This document shows, one piece after another, positions 10,001-20,512 of a stretch of DNA of 64,000 nucleotides. Source of the DNA: Pseudomonadota bacterium (GTDB lineage: Bacteria > Desulfobacterota > Desulfobacteria > Desulfobacterales > Desulfobacteraceae); contig JAHJLV010000025.1 in assembly GCA_018821535.1 (NCBI GenBank), forward strand, positions 62,001-126,000. Reading direction: 5' to 3'. The notes below the pieces were generated by a model, which was not told the origin of the DNA, ran no database searches, and saw only the letters and a program-made list of their open reading frames with translations. The translations under genes and the position numbers were made by a program. Numbering within the stretch: position 1 is the stretch's first letter; each line of letters starts with the position of its first letter.

Positions 10001-10445
10001 GCAGCGCCTGGAGCAGGAACGACGTGCTCAAGCACAGCAGGAACAGGCAAAAAAAGACCAGGCAGCTGCGGCATCCATTTCCGGCCTGTACGAAAAATTC
10101 AAGCAGGCCTATGAATCACGGAATGACTCACAGGTTCTCAGTTTCATGGGCGATGACTGGGAGGCTGGTGATGGAACCACGCTGTCGGATCTGCAGCAGA
10201 ATCTGAACAGAACCTTCACGATGTTTGATGAGGTAAAATACAGTATTCAGAATTTAGCCGTGACACCCCGATCCGAAGGGCTGTATATGGTCAGTTATGA
10301 TGTGACCATCACCAGCAGAATATATCGAAGAAATATCAAACATGAGGAAAAATCCTCTGTAAACGAGGAGGTGTCAATTGATCCTGGTTCCGGCAGGCTG
10401 ACGATCTTGCGTACCCTGAATGGCCGGTTCTGGTATGTTGAATAA
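7074..10445 (+). CDS. large periplasmic coiled-coil protein with C-terminal NTF2-like domain
   Basis: This 1123-residue protein has an N-terminal signal peptide ending near VQAPAEE. Residues ~60-230 are helical with a glycine-rich amphipathic stretch (EAYIPGYGYFKAGAAMVELLG). From ~280 to ~1010 the protein is dominated by charged heptad-like coiled coils (for example EKRKVQIEKSKREYEAQLAR). The last ~115 residues (from SISGLYEKFKQAYESRND) match the NTF2/SnoaL-like pattern seen in the preceding gene product. It may bridge the periplasm or scaffold the outer-membrane barrel. No family was recognised. It is the third gene of the cluster, 11 bases after the second. Confidence 0.72.
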   Translation: MMIRGIVLGLMGLLFVAFFPVQAPAEEEDKSKVLETADKIIGGLPGALKTGIDFSKMTPQERINWVLNSVEDKVKSSVVEKTQDALKEKMEAYAKEAIRARAFMAVGAPQIRHAYAMGQSFDWSKIDSEIASSADTNMNRLGAGIKAAQVSWATIQAYRTGDFTSAAKTLGGEIGNLLAEAYIPGYGYFKAGAAMVELLGNYVLDYATDTAVEGMLDRLYGMKSDPQALAAWLIDKPPASIMKDIEDKFNDGMGFGYVYKGQGTDKGEAEIKARIQSELVKLRAALVTQQKEAERREKQAQREIDQYLQKYRNAEKALKAEAERIKAEADVQLSPVTEFKKKMTVLQKEDVQIAISQIESKMGEVSGGHGVPYVPFHYDSLISELESVYSEIKDSPGSGYDREAIDRTMSAYRKNREEAIKTVGTVNAENCRAAQQQVTDQYQPTLDSLERQRAAEKNYERRLQLSAQKNAVGSRYWAEMFARQAACKTNTQKLSLEMSAFSQEENIVRLEAQERADRLMLTIKDGFEKIDERLKQARRDRDEAKKALWDEIHQTLSFPHFFTSPGGYDQAKMGSGVSGTAQNIQKGNLQVYRPGELHNAREATISAIEKIKKDQELISALSNKERENLKKYQAQVLALKNEYESLVPENLRNPGGSNYTQEMQEYQSQEDSRVKEYGSSAAVFEHWQIFPPPLVRFREDPGTFNVEPPRYYDVVLAELDALAKSRVDRFKKAQRDWEQELQTVDFYADLDRIAVSIMTLSDNINGMLGRYLGSYPNFRKKNGVESIRVSAEESDGLKELENMEKAWESARPYVARMRKNVTAYGKGIQYLSSFHNPSDAIKRLSYYEAVPGQIEAHKKRMVEGEQQRLKTLKMIEDEIARITSDIESLKDPDKAMNFPITLRNLRLTFDQIFNIIKIDSARSYFKEEYEKLHAEMETYAKEHEEKRKVQIEKSKREYEAQLAREKAQERLKNEEMQRLEQERRAQAQQEQAKKDQAAAASISGLYEKFKQAYESRNDSQVLSFMGDDWEAGDGTTLSDLQQNLNRTFTMFDEVKYSIQNLAVTPRSEGLYMVSYDVTITSRIYRRNIKHEEKSSVNEEVSIDPGSGRLTILRTLNGRFWYVE

Positions 10446-10643
10446 GCGGGTTTTTTAAGGGACAGCGCAGTCATCGCCTTTTAACTTTGGTCCTGAGATT
10501 TTTTAATCTTTGGGTTGACAAAAACACAATTTCTGTTCTATTCGTTTTAATACTCCATGGGTTTTAGTGCGGTGTCTTTTAACGCAGTTCTTGAAAAAAC
10601 AATCGCTTCATTGTTTTATAATCATAAATAAAGGATTTTTCCG
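10446..10643. other. intergenic leader before nrfH
   Basis: About 200 AT-rich bases. A TTGACA at 10517 lacks a convincing -10 at 16-18 bases, and a TATAAT at 10617 lacks a -35 at normal distance. I saw no perfect FNR/HcpR palindrome. The ribosome site AAAGGA precedes nrfH. Confidence 0.5.
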
Positions 10644-11099
10644 ATGAAACAAAAACGCATATTGGTCATCGCTGCGGTACTTCTGGTTTCTGTCGGCATC
10701 CTGGCGGCAATCGCTTCTCCGCGACTGATTTCAATGACATCCACACCTCAATTCTGCAATGGCTGCCATGTCATGAACGACCAATATGAGACATGGTTCA
10801 TGACAGGGGTTCATCGATCCATCCAGTGTATAGACTGCCACCTTCCCAATGATAATATCCTTAACCATTTTGTCTGGAAAGGGATTGATGGCACCAAGGA
10901 TGTACTGTATTTCTATTCAGGGACCTATGCAGAACCCATTGGTATCTCCAATCATGGAAAAGCGTTTATCAAGGACAATTGCATCCGCTGCCACGAAGGC
11001 GTAGTGTCCCGCATTTCAACACAAGATCAGGACTGCTGGTCCTGTCATCGAAGAATCAACCACAAAGCCGCCATATTTGATTCCGGTGAGAATCTTTAG
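10644..11099 (+). CDS. nrfH: cytochrome c nitrite reductase, membrane tetraheme subunit NrfH
   Basis: This 151-residue protein has one N-terminal membrane anchor (residues ~5-27) and four c-type heme motifs: CNGCH, CIDCH, CIRCH and CWSCH. It belongs to the NapC/NrfH family. It takes electrons from menaquinol in the inner membrane and passes them to NrfA on the periplasmic side. nrfA begins 35 bases downstream, the standard nrfHA pair of sulfate reducers and epsilonproteobacteria. The Met in CHVMNDQYETW is consistent with the unusual heme-1 ligand of NrfH. Confidence 0.93.
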   Translation: MKQKRILVIAAVLLVSVGILAAIASPRLISMTSTPQFCNGCHVMNDQYETWFMTGVHRSIQCIDCHLPNDNILNHFVWKGIDGTKDVLYFYSGTYAEPIGISNHGKAFIKDNCIRCHEGVVSRISTQDQDCWSCHRRINHKAAIFDSGENL

Positions 11100-11134
11100 C
11101 GGCAGACCTGTTACCACTTAAGGAGATATGTATT

Positions 11135-12616
11135 ATGGTGAGAAAAACAGTTATACATTCAACACGCCTGATGATTTTGCTGATGGTTTTATTTCTGGTG
11201 GGGTGTGACTCTCCCAAACCCGAGGCGTTTCTGACCAGCCAGGTATCACCGGATGAATATGATCCCAAAGAATGGGGCAAAGCCTATCCGCTGCATTATG
11301 AGTCCTGGCTGAAAACCAAAGAAGCCAAACCCGCAGGCAAAAGCCGCTATAAAAAAGGATGGGATGACGATAAAGTGGTTTACGATAAGCTCAGCGAGTT
11401 CCCGTTTCTGGGGCTTCTCTATCAGGGCTGGGGATTCGGTATTGAATACAACGAACCAAGAGGCCATTATTATGCGGTCACAGATCAGTTTGAGATTGAT
11501 CCGTCACGGGTTTCCTCAGGCGGTGTCTGTCTGGCATGCAAAACACCGTTTCACCGAAAAATGACCGAAACCCACGGGTTGGACTATCTGAAAAAACCGT
11601 ATCTGGAAGCGGTTGGAATGCTGCCGGAAGGCCTTCAGGACCTTGGTCCGGCCTGCTATGACTGTCATCTCCCGGATCCAATGACAGTGACCACCAAAAA
11701 AGCCCATCTTGAAACTGCCCTGGCCATGATTAATAAAACAGAACCGTCCCGACAGGAGCTCAGAACGCTTGCCTGTGCACAGTGTCATGTCACTTACTCC
11801 GTGCCCCGGGATGAAAATATGAAAACAGCCGGCGATGTTGTACTTCCCTGGAAAAATGCAACGTGGGGAGATATCTCCATTGAAGGCATCATTGCCGATC
11901 TTTTGTCAGATCCTTCCCGGCTGGAATGGACCCAGAAGGCAACCGGTTTTAAAATGCCGTTTATCCGGCATCCTGAATTTGAAGTATTCAGCAGAGGGAG
12001 TGTTCATTTCAATGCCGGTGTTGCCTGTGCAGACTGCCATATGCCGTTTACGCGGTCAGGCGGATACAAGATCTCGGATCACAATGTGACAAGCCCGTTA
12101 AAAGCAGATCTTCGCGCCTGTCTCCAGTGTCATACCCAGTCCAAGGAATGGCTTACAGAACGGATCTTTCATACCCAGGACCGAACGGCATCTCTTGTTC
12201 TCAGGGCCGGCTACAACACCGCTACCTGCGCCAGGCTGTTCCAGACCATCCATACAGCCCAGGAAGAAGGCACAACCGTGGACTCCGCCATTTATAACCA
12301 GGCAAAAGATTTTTACATGCAGGCATTCTTGCGGCTGGTTTTCGTCAATGCGGAGAATTCCACAGGTTTCCATAACCCTGCGGAAGCCGGGCGAATTCTG
12401 GGAGATGCCATTGCCTTTTCAGGAAAAAGTGAGGCCCTGTTACGCCAGTTGCTGGCTGGTGCAGGCATGAATCCGCAAATGGAAGTCGAACTGGACCTTG
12501 GCAAAACGCTGAACAATCGGGGTCAGGCAGGTCTTAATTTCAGACCGGAACAGGAATTTAAAGATCCGTTTGGTGTGCAGGAAAAATTGCTGTCGGAAAA
12601 GGCCAGGGGATTATAA
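11135..12616 (+). CDS. nrfA: cytochrome c nitrite reductase catalytic subunit NrfA
   Basis: This 493-residue lipoprotein (lipobox LVGC, Cys24) is a pentaheme nitrite reductase that reduces nitrite to ammonium with six electrons. Residues 132-136 are CLACK, the lysine-ligated catalytic heme motif. Four CXXCH sites follow: CYDCH 174-178, CAQCH 214-218, CADCH 298-302 and CLQCH 329-333. The catalytic Tyr lies in HVTYSVP (Tyr221) and the active-site His is His279 in IRHPEFE. The calcium-binding Glu and Gln of the E. coli enzyme are replaced by Thr220 and Arg278, as in the calcium-independent NrfA branch. The lipid anchor would hold it on NrfH. Confidence 0.93.
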   Translation: MVRKTVIHSTRLMILLMVLFLVGCDSPKPEAFLTSQVSPDEYDPKEWGKAYPLHYESWLKTKEAKPAGKSRYKKGWDDDKVVYDKLSEFPFLGLLYQGWGFGIEYNEPRGHYYAVTDQFEIDPSRVSSGGVCLACKTPFHRKMTETHGLDYLKKPYLEAVGMLPEGLQDLGPACYDCHLPDPMTVTTKKAHLETALAMINKTEPSRQELRTLACAQCHVTYSVPRDENMKTAGDVVLPWKNATWGDISIEGIIADLLSDPSRLEWTQKATGFKMPFIRHPEFEVFSRGSVHFNAGVACADCHMPFTRSGGYKISDHNVTSPLKADLRACLQCHTQSKEWLTERIFHTQDRTASLVLRAGYNTATCARLFQTIHTAQEEGTTVDSAIYNQAKDFYMQAFLRLVFVNAENSTGFHNPAEAGRILGDAIAFSGKSEALLRQLLAGAGMNPQMEVELDLGKTLNNRGQAGLNFRPEQEFKDPFGVQEKLLSEKARGL

Positions 12617-12637
12617 CACATCCGCTGATGATTCCAT

Positions 12638-12678
12638 AAGCTGCATCAGACCTCTGATGCAGCTTTATGTTATTTTTT
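12638..12678 (+). terminator. Rho-independent terminator of nrfHA
   Basis: A 13-bp perfect stem (AAGCTGCATCAGA / TCTGATGCAGCTT, two-base loop) starts 22 bases after nrfA and is followed by TTATGTTATTTTTTTT. The T-tract overlaps the end of the convergent methyltransferase gene. Confidence 0.8.
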
Positions 12679-13728
12679 TTGTATCCAGAAAGAGGTTGTT
12701 TCCAGAAAATCCAGGGATGAACAGGCGATTTTTTCTTTTGCCTTTTCAATGATTCTTTTGTCCTTTAATGCCGGGCACCTGGCAGCCAGGGCATCATGAT
12801 GGTTATCCCTTAAATAATTCAAGGCCCCGAGAATTTCAAAATTGCTGTTGGACGATAAAAACGCTTCCAGCAGATATTGTTCATTCCAGAATTTGACCTG
12901 GCTGACAATGTGTTTTTCAGGATAGTCTTTCGGGGTGTAAATATCATGAATATGCACAATGACGCCGGGTTTTAAAACAGGAAGGATCTCAAGATACTCA
13001 TACAGAACATCTCCCTGGGGTTTGATCATATGGGAGGAATCAATAAACAGGATATCATTGGCCTCCAGGTGTTCAAAAATCGCTTTGTCCAGGTTCTGAA
13101 CCGGTTCTTTGATCATCTGAATGTCCAGATGGTTCAGCCATTCGTGTCTGTAGGGTTCAATGCAGGTATGCTGACAGGTGAATTTGGCATTCCGGGCCTT
13201 GTTTATGGACAACGCATTAGCACTGACAAGGGTGGAAAAACCGCACCCGATTTCGACAAACCGCTTTGGCTTATACAGCCGGATCATATTGTGCAGATAT
13301 TGGGCATCCACTGGCAGAAACGAAAAATTAATATAATAATATTCCAGTCTGCCCTGAAAATGCATGGGCCAGGTTTCAAAATCCGCATTAAAATCAAATT
13401 TGTCCAGCAGGTTGAGCTGGCTTTGTATATTCAAATCAAAGCCGGGCAGATCTCTTTTGTGGTCAAAGGGTTTTTTCAGGTGTCTGAGGTTGACCAAAGG
13501 ATCGTAAAAATGATCCAGAACCGGATAGACACCAATCCATCTGAGAATCATTTTGGTGAATTTCATGCTTTCCAGGTGATTGATATCGATCAGGCGGATC
13601 AGATAAAAGAGCAGCCCGCCAATCAGACAAAAGGGGATCAGCACAATATCCAGAACAATGAGAACCGGATTTAAGGCAGCCAGAAGCCCGGGGATATGTT
13701 TTTGAAATCGGAATGAATTGGGTATCAT
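12670..13728 (-). CDS. SAM-dependent methyltransferase, class I, membrane-anchored
   Basis: This 352-residue protein has an N-terminal hydrophobic hairpin (residues ~14-47) and then a class I methyltransferase core. The SAM-binding motif is VEIGCGFSTLVSA near residue 155, with the acidic post-strand motifs IEPY and LFIDSSHMIK further on, the pattern of the Methyltransf_24 group. That group includes sugar and lipid O-methyltransferases. The substrate is unknown; the glycosyltransferase gene upstream overlaps by four bases (ATGA), and the kdsB/kdnBA genes are in the same direction, so a cell-surface glycan substrate is likely. Confidence 0.75.
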   Translation of the reverse strand: MIPNSFRFQKHIPGLLAALNPVLIVLDIVLIPFCLIGGLLFYLIRLIDINHLESMKFTKMILRWIGVYPVLDHFYDPLVNLRHLKKPFDHKRDLPGFDLNIQSQLNLLDKFDFNADFETWPMHFQGRLEYYYINFSFLPVDAQYLHNMIRLYKPKRFVEIGCGFSTLVSANALSINKARNAKFTCQHTCIEPYRHEWLNHLDIQMIKEPVQNLDKAIFEHLEANDILFIDSSHMIKPQGDVLYEYLEILPVLKPGVIVHIHDIYTPKDYPEKHIVSQVKFWNEQYLLEAFLSSNSNFEILGALNYLRDNHHDALAARCPALKDKRIIEKAKEKIACSSLDFLETTSFWIQKK

Positions 13729-14897
13729 AAACAGGGGTTCCCGGTAAAGTTTTCCCGTTCCAGCCTGACCTTGTGCAGCCGGTATATGCGGATGACATCC
13801 CTTCCCATGGCATCTATGGTGTGATGTTTTTTAACCTGTTCCTGTGCAATGGCAATTCTTTTCCGGGTGGCAGCTTTATCCAGAAGCGTCTTCAGAATTT
13901 TTTGTCCCAGGTCATCAGCGTCACCGGCTTTAAAGATCAGGCCGGTTTTCTCATGTTCAATGATATCCGTAATGCCGCCGCTGTCAGATCCCACCACCGG
14001 ACATTCACAGATCATGGCTTCCAGAACGGCCTGGGGAATGCCTTCAAAGGGGACTCCTTTGACATTGATGGATGGCAGGATTTTGCAGTCCAACGCCCGG
14101 TAATAGGCCCATACATTTTCTTTGAACCCGGCAAAACAGATATCATTTTCGATTTTAAGTTTTCTGGACAGGGTTTTGAGATGTTTTATATAATCGCAGG
14201 TTCCCTCACCGATCAAAACCAGTTTATATCCTGACAGTTCAGGACGGATACGCTTGAATGCGTGCAGCAGCGTATCAATGCCCTTGTCTTTTGACACTCT
14301 TCCTGAAAATCCGATAAATCGTGTGTCCTGGGAAAGGTTGAGTTCTGCAGCAAGCATTTTTCTGGCTTCATCTTTTTCCAGAAGATCCGCAGGTTCGATA
14401 ATACCGCTGGGCATGGAAAAAATCTGCGTGTCTTTGAGCTTGAAGACTTTTTTCAGGTGTCGGGTGGTATACCCTGCTGTGGTAAAGATATAGTGACACA
14501 GTTTTTTATAAAGTATCCGGTTATAAAATGAATTTGAGACATGGGCGCTGATATGCCGGGAGAGGATTCTGCAGGGGACATCTGTTTTTTTTGCCGCATA
14601 TAGCGCCAGCTTGGAATCCGTGTTGCCGTGGGTATTGATGATATCCGGTTTTTCGTTGCGGCAGATCCGCTTTAACAACTGGTAATCCTTGAAAATGGAT
14701 ATGCGCTTGAAACTGACAGGATACACCTGGAAACCCGCCTCCTTTGTCTTTAAAAACAAAGGGGTATCCTTGGGAGCGACAATAATCACCGTGTGACCGT
14801 TTTCTCTCATCCATGAAGATTCGTTGAATATGCGTTTTTCAAGCCCACCCCATCCGGTGTGGCAGGTGGTATGCACTATTTTAAAAAGAGATCTCAT
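13725..14897 (-). CDS. glycosyltransferase family 4 (GT-B)
   Basis: This 390-residue protein has the two-domain GT-B layout. The N-terminal acceptor half has the TGWGGLEKRIFNESSWM glycine loop. The C-terminal donor half carries FSGRVSKDKGIDTLL and the E-x7-E region (FEGIPQAVLEAMICECPVVGS). It probably transfers a nucleotide-activated sugar to lipopolysaccharide core or O-antigen at the cytoplasmic membrane face. It is co-directional with kdsB 30 bases upstream and overlaps the methyltransferase gene, so it is likely in the same operon. The exact sugar cannot be told. Confidence 0.85.
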   Translation of the reverse strand: MRSLFKIVHTTCHTGWGGLEKRIFNESSWMRENGHTVIIVAPKDTPLFLKTKEAGFQVYPVSFKRISIFKDYQLLKRICRNEKPDIINTHGNTDSKLALYAAKKTDVPCRILSRHISAHVSNSFYNRILYKKLCHYIFTTAGYTTRHLKKVFKLKDTQIFSMPSGIIEPADLLEKDEARKMLAAELNLSQDTRFIGFSGRVSKDKGIDTLLHAFKRIRPELSGYKLVLIGEGTCDYIKHLKTLSRKLKIENDICFAGFKENVWAYYRALDCKILPSINVKGVPFEGIPQAVLEAMICECPVVGSDSGGITDIIEHEKTGLIFKAGDADDLGQKILKTLLDKAATRKRIAIAQEQVKKHHTIDAMGRDVIRIYRLHKVRLERENFTGNPCL

Positions 14898-14927
14898 ATG
14901 ATCGGGCCCTATATGCTCACTGTGCTG

Positions 14928-15653
14928 TTAAAATGTGGATTCTATCCGTTCAATATCTTCAGGCAGATCAATTTCAGGTGAGTCATACGGGGTTATGACA
15001 ACCTTGATTTTATAGCCGAATTCCAGCACTCTGAGCTGTTCCAGTTTTTCAATCTGTTCACAGGTTCCCGTGGGAAGGGTGACCATCTTGTCCAGAAAAC
15101 TTTTTTTGTAGGCATAAAAGCCCAGGTGCTTGTAAAAATCCGCTTTTGTGCCCGGATCTCTTGGGTAGGGGATCTGGGCTCTTGAAAAATACAGGGCAAA
15201 CTGATTGTTATCAAAGGTGACCTTTACATCCTTTGGATCGGTGATCTCTCTTGTGTCCTGTATTTTAAATGCCAGAGTGGACATGACAAGATCCGGGTCT
15301 GCGGCAAAAGGCGCAATCAGCTCATCAATGGTCAGCGGATTGAACACGGGCTGATCCCCCTGGATATTGACAATGATTTCATCGGGTCCAAGGCCCATAA
15401 TCTGTGCGGTCTGGGCCACCCGATCCGTTCCGGAGCGACAGTCATCCGATGTCATGACGGCTTTTCCGCCAAAGGCCTTTACCGCTTTGATAATCCGCTC
15501 ATCATCTGTGGCCACAATGGTCTGGCTGATGGCCTTTGATTTTTGAGCCTGTTCATATACCCGCTGGATCATGGATTTTCCGGCAATCAATCTCAGCGGC
15601 TTGCCTTCAAACCTGCTGGACCCGTATCTGGATGGAATTATGGCTATGGTCAT
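14928..15653 (-). CDS. kdsB: 3-deoxy-manno-octulosonate (Kdo/Kdo8N) cytidylyltransferase KdsB
   Basis: This 241-residue protein is a CMP-Kdo synthetase, transferring CMP from CTP to the sugar acid. The N-terminal nucleotide loop IPSRYGSSRFEGKPL, the SDDCRSGTDRVA motif and VNIQGDQPVFNP are all diagnostic. It lies nine bases after kdnB and downstream of kdnA, the genes that convert Kdo to its 8-amino form. In Shewanella the KdsB associated with kdnAB prefers Kdo8N, so this copy probably activates Kdo8N for lipopolysaccharide inner core. The start ATG is well placed in the operon. Confidence 0.93.
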   Translation of the reverse strand: MTIAIIPSRYGSSRFEGKPLRLIAGKSMIQRVYEQAQKSKAISQTIVATDDERIIKAVKAFGGKAVMTSDDCRSGTDRVAQTAQIMGLGPDEIIVNIQGDQPVFNPLTIDELIAPFAADPDLVMSTLAFKIQDTREITDPKDVKVTFDNNQFALYFSRAQIPYPRDPGTKADFYKHLGFYAYKKSFLDKMVTLPTGTCEQIEKLEQLRVLEFGYKIKVVITPYDSPEIDLPEDIERIESTF

Positions 15654-15662
15654 GGCATGTCT

Positions 15663-16730
<1,068 letters not shown>

Positions 16731-16775
16731 TTAATTTTCCTTAAATATAAATATCCTTAAATATTGATGATGGTA

Positions 16776-17981
<1,206 letters not shown>

Positions 17982-18183
17982 TTAAAGGTTGGCATATTAT
18001 TAAATCTGCGTGTTGCTAAAAGGGATAAGTATCATAAAAAACCATGAAGTTTCAAGGTCTGGGAAAAGAAAACAACACCTGTGTTCAGGGCTTTTTCAAA
18101 TCAATTGACTTTAGTCTTCCAGGTATTAATATGATACAGGACGCTTGATAAAAAACATGCAACCCAAACAGGTGGAAATACAG

Positions 18184-19347
18184 ATGATGAAAGAGAAAAA
18201 AAAAGATGAATACACAGGCTTTGAGCAGGGCCCTATCCGTCCTCCCAGTGAGGCATACAGCCTTTTAATCCGGCTGACCCGAAACTGCCCCTGGAATATG
18301 TGCACGTTTTGTCCGGTGTACAAGAAGGACTCCTTTTCATTAAGGTCCACAGAAAATATCATAAAGGATATTGATCTGATTCATACCTATATTGAAAGAA
18401 TACAAAAGGTCGTTAACCCGGACGGTTTGACAGATCATGATGTCATCAATACGCTGTATAACAGTTTTACGGAAAAAGACAGGCTGGCGTTTAATGCCGC
18501 CATCAACTGGTATGCCGCTGGCATGGAATCTGTTTTCTTGCAGGATGCCGATTCGCTGGTCATGAAACCCGATGATGTGGTGCGCGTTCTTGTGCATATT
18601 AAAAAATGCTTTCCAAAAATTAAACGGGTGACCACCTATGGCAGAAGTCATACGGTGTCGCGCATCAAACAGGAAGACCTGAACCGGATGGCAGCGGCCG
18701 GACTGAACCGGATTCATATCGGTATGGAATCCGGATCTGATACGGTATTGAAACGGGTCAGAAAAGGGGGCACAAAGGACAAGCATATCCGGGCCGGACA
18801 AAAGGTGAAAAAAGCCGGAATTGAACTGTCTGAATATGTTATGCCCGGTCTTGGCGGGATTGAACATTCTGTTGAACATGCCATGGAAACCGCTTCTGCC
18901 CTCAACAGCATCAATCCTGATTTTATCCGGCTGCGGACGCTTGCAGTAAGCGACGGGACCGAACTGTCTGACCAGGTGCTCACAGGTGAATTTGACAAGC
19001 CTTCCGATGTCATGATGGCCAAGGAACTGCGCCTGTTTCTGGAAACTCTGGACGGGATTGATTCTTATATTAAAAGTGATCATATCCTGAACCTGTTTGA
19101 AACCATTGAAGGAAAACTTCCCCAGGACAAGGAAAAAATGATTGGTGTGATTGATCGGTTTTTTGACCTTGAACCGGACCAGCGGGTGTTGTATCAGGTT
19201 GGCCGGCGCATGGGTTTTTTCCGGTGCCCGGAGGATATGAAAAACAGTCCGCATATCGGTCAGGTAAAGGCTGCCTGTGATCATTACGGCGTGACTCCGG
19301 AAAATGTGGATGTTGTTTTAGATGAATTGATGAAACGTTTTGTCTGA
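18184..19347 (+). CDS. radical SAM protein, unknown substrate
   Basis: This ~388-residue radical SAM enzyme has a variant cluster motif CPWNMCTFC (CX4CX2C), a spacing known in some families with TRxCxxNxCTFC motifs. The glycine-rich SAM region and the IHIGMESGSDTVLKRVRKG strand are typical of the fold. ATG 18184 follows AGGTGGAAATACAG, a good ribosome site; upstream TTG 18145 and ATG 18157 have none. Its last eight bases overlap hemW, so they are probably co-transcribed. The substrate is not known. Confidence 0.85.
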   Translation: MMKEKKKDEYTGFEQGPIRPPSEAYSLLIRLTRNCPWNMCTFCPVYKKDSFSLRSTENIIKDIDLIHTYIERIQKVVNPDGLTDHDVINTLYNSFTEKDRLAFNAAINWYAAGMESVFLQDADSLVMKPDDVVRVLVHIKKCFPKIKRVTTYGRSHTVSRIKQEDLNRMAAAGLNRIHIGMESGSDTVLKRVRKGGTKDKHIRAGQKVKKAGIELSEYVMPGLGGIEHSVEHAMETASALNSINPDFIRLRTLAVSDGTELSDQVLTGEFDKPSDVMMAKELRLFLETLDGIDSYIKSDHILNLFETIEGKLPQDKEKMIGVIDRFFDLEPDQRVLYQVGRRMGFFRCPEDMKNSPHIGQVKAACDHYGVTPENVDVVLDELMKRFV

Positions 19348-20506
19348 TACGGTCTCCATTTATATTCATGTCCCGTTTTGCATCAAAAAATGTGTATACT
19401 GTGATTTTTATTCTGACACGCAGCTTTCATTTATTCCTGAATATCTTTGCAGTCTTGAAAAAGAGATAGGGCTGCGTTCAAAAAAACAAACAGATCAACG
19501 GGTGGACACGATATATTTTGGCGGTGGCACCCCGTCTGTTTTAACCATACATCAGGTTGAAACCCTGTTGAAGACGGTTCAAAAAAACTTCAGCATATCC
19601 CCGGATGCGGAGATCACCTTTGAAGTCAATCCGGGAACCATTGATGAACATTATCTGGCTGCCCTGAAGGATATCGGCATAACCCGGCTCAGTCTTGGCA
19701 TCCAGTCTTTTAACAAAGAAAAACTTGCTTTTTTGCAGCGCATTCATTCAGTCAGACAAGGTCGCGATGCGGTTGAATATGCCCGGAAAGCCGGCTTTGA
19801 TAATATCAGCCTGGATCTGATGTACGGTCTTCCGTTTGAGACCAAAGAGCTCTGGCACATGGATCTGACAACGGCCCTTCAGATGGCGCCTTCCCATCTG
19901 TCCTGCTATATGCTGACCATTGAGCCGGGCACGCCACTGGATGAACATCAGCAAAATAAAAAATTCAAGCCCATCTGCCCGGATGTCCTCTGGGATCTGT
20001 TTGAAAAAACATCCCGCACTCTGGAAACATCCGGCTATGAACACTATGAAATCTCTAATTTTTCAAGGGGCAAAAAAAACCGCTCAGCGCATAATTCCGG
20101 GTACTGGAACATGAAGCCTTACATGGGCTTTGGCCCGGCTGCCCATTCATATGACAATGATATCCGGTCCTGGAATATCAGGGATGTTGCAGGATATATT
20201 TGCAAGCTTGAAGCGGAACATCTGCCCGTGGAGGAGACTGAGGCGCTTACCCTTGATCAGAAAATGCTGGAAATGATCATGCTCAGACTTCGCACCCTTG
20301 AAGGCATTGATCTTGAAGATTTCAAGCGCAGGTTCGGTATAACCTTTGAATCCCGGTTTGAACAGGTCATTGATCAGGTGTGCAGCGCGTCTATGGGTAA
20401 AATTGAAAAGGGTACAATTGAAGAACCCCGGTTTTTTTTGACGCTGGAAGGTAAAACCCATCTGAACAGCATTGTTGAAGCATTTTCCCAAAGGCTTGTG
20501 GAATAA
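19340..20506 (+). CDS. hemW: heme chaperone HemW (HemN-like radical SAM)
   Basis: This 388-residue protein has IHVPFCIKKCVYCDFYS, giving the CX3CX2C radical SAM cluster, then TIYFGGGTPSVL and the LSLGIQSFNKEKL strand. It is the HemW branch of the coproporphyrinogen III oxidase-like family, which inserts heme into respiratory enzymes rather than oxidising coproporphyrinogen. The start is TTG 19340, overlapping the upstream gene; no in-frame ATG lies nearby. It converges on selB six bases away. Heme delivery fits the cytochrome-rich metabolism seen in nrfHA. Confidence 0.88.
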   Translation: MSDTVSIYIHVPFCIKKCVYCDFYSDTQLSFIPEYLCSLEKEIGLRSKKQTDQRVDTIYFGGGTPSVLTIHQVETLLKTVQKNFSISPDAEITFEVNPGTIDEHYLAALKDIGITRLSLGIQSFNKEKLAFLQRIHSVRQGRDAVEYARKAGFDNISLDLMYGLPFETKELWHMDLTTALQMAPSHLSCYMLTIEPGTPLDEHQQNKKFKPICPDVLWDLFEKTSRTLETSGYEHYEISNFSRGKKNRSAHNSGYWNMKPYMGFGPAAHSYDNDIRSWNIRDVAGYICKLEAEHLPVEETEALTLDQKMLEMIMLRLRTLEGIDLEDFKRRFGITFESRFEQVIDQVCSASMGKIEKGTIEEPRFFLTLEGKTHLNSIVEAFSQRLVE

Positions 20507-20512
20507 AAAATC

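Noticed and set aside
10617..10622. TATAAT before nrfH as a promoter
   Set aside because: The nearest TTGAAA is 20 bases upstream and the start would fall in the ribosome site.
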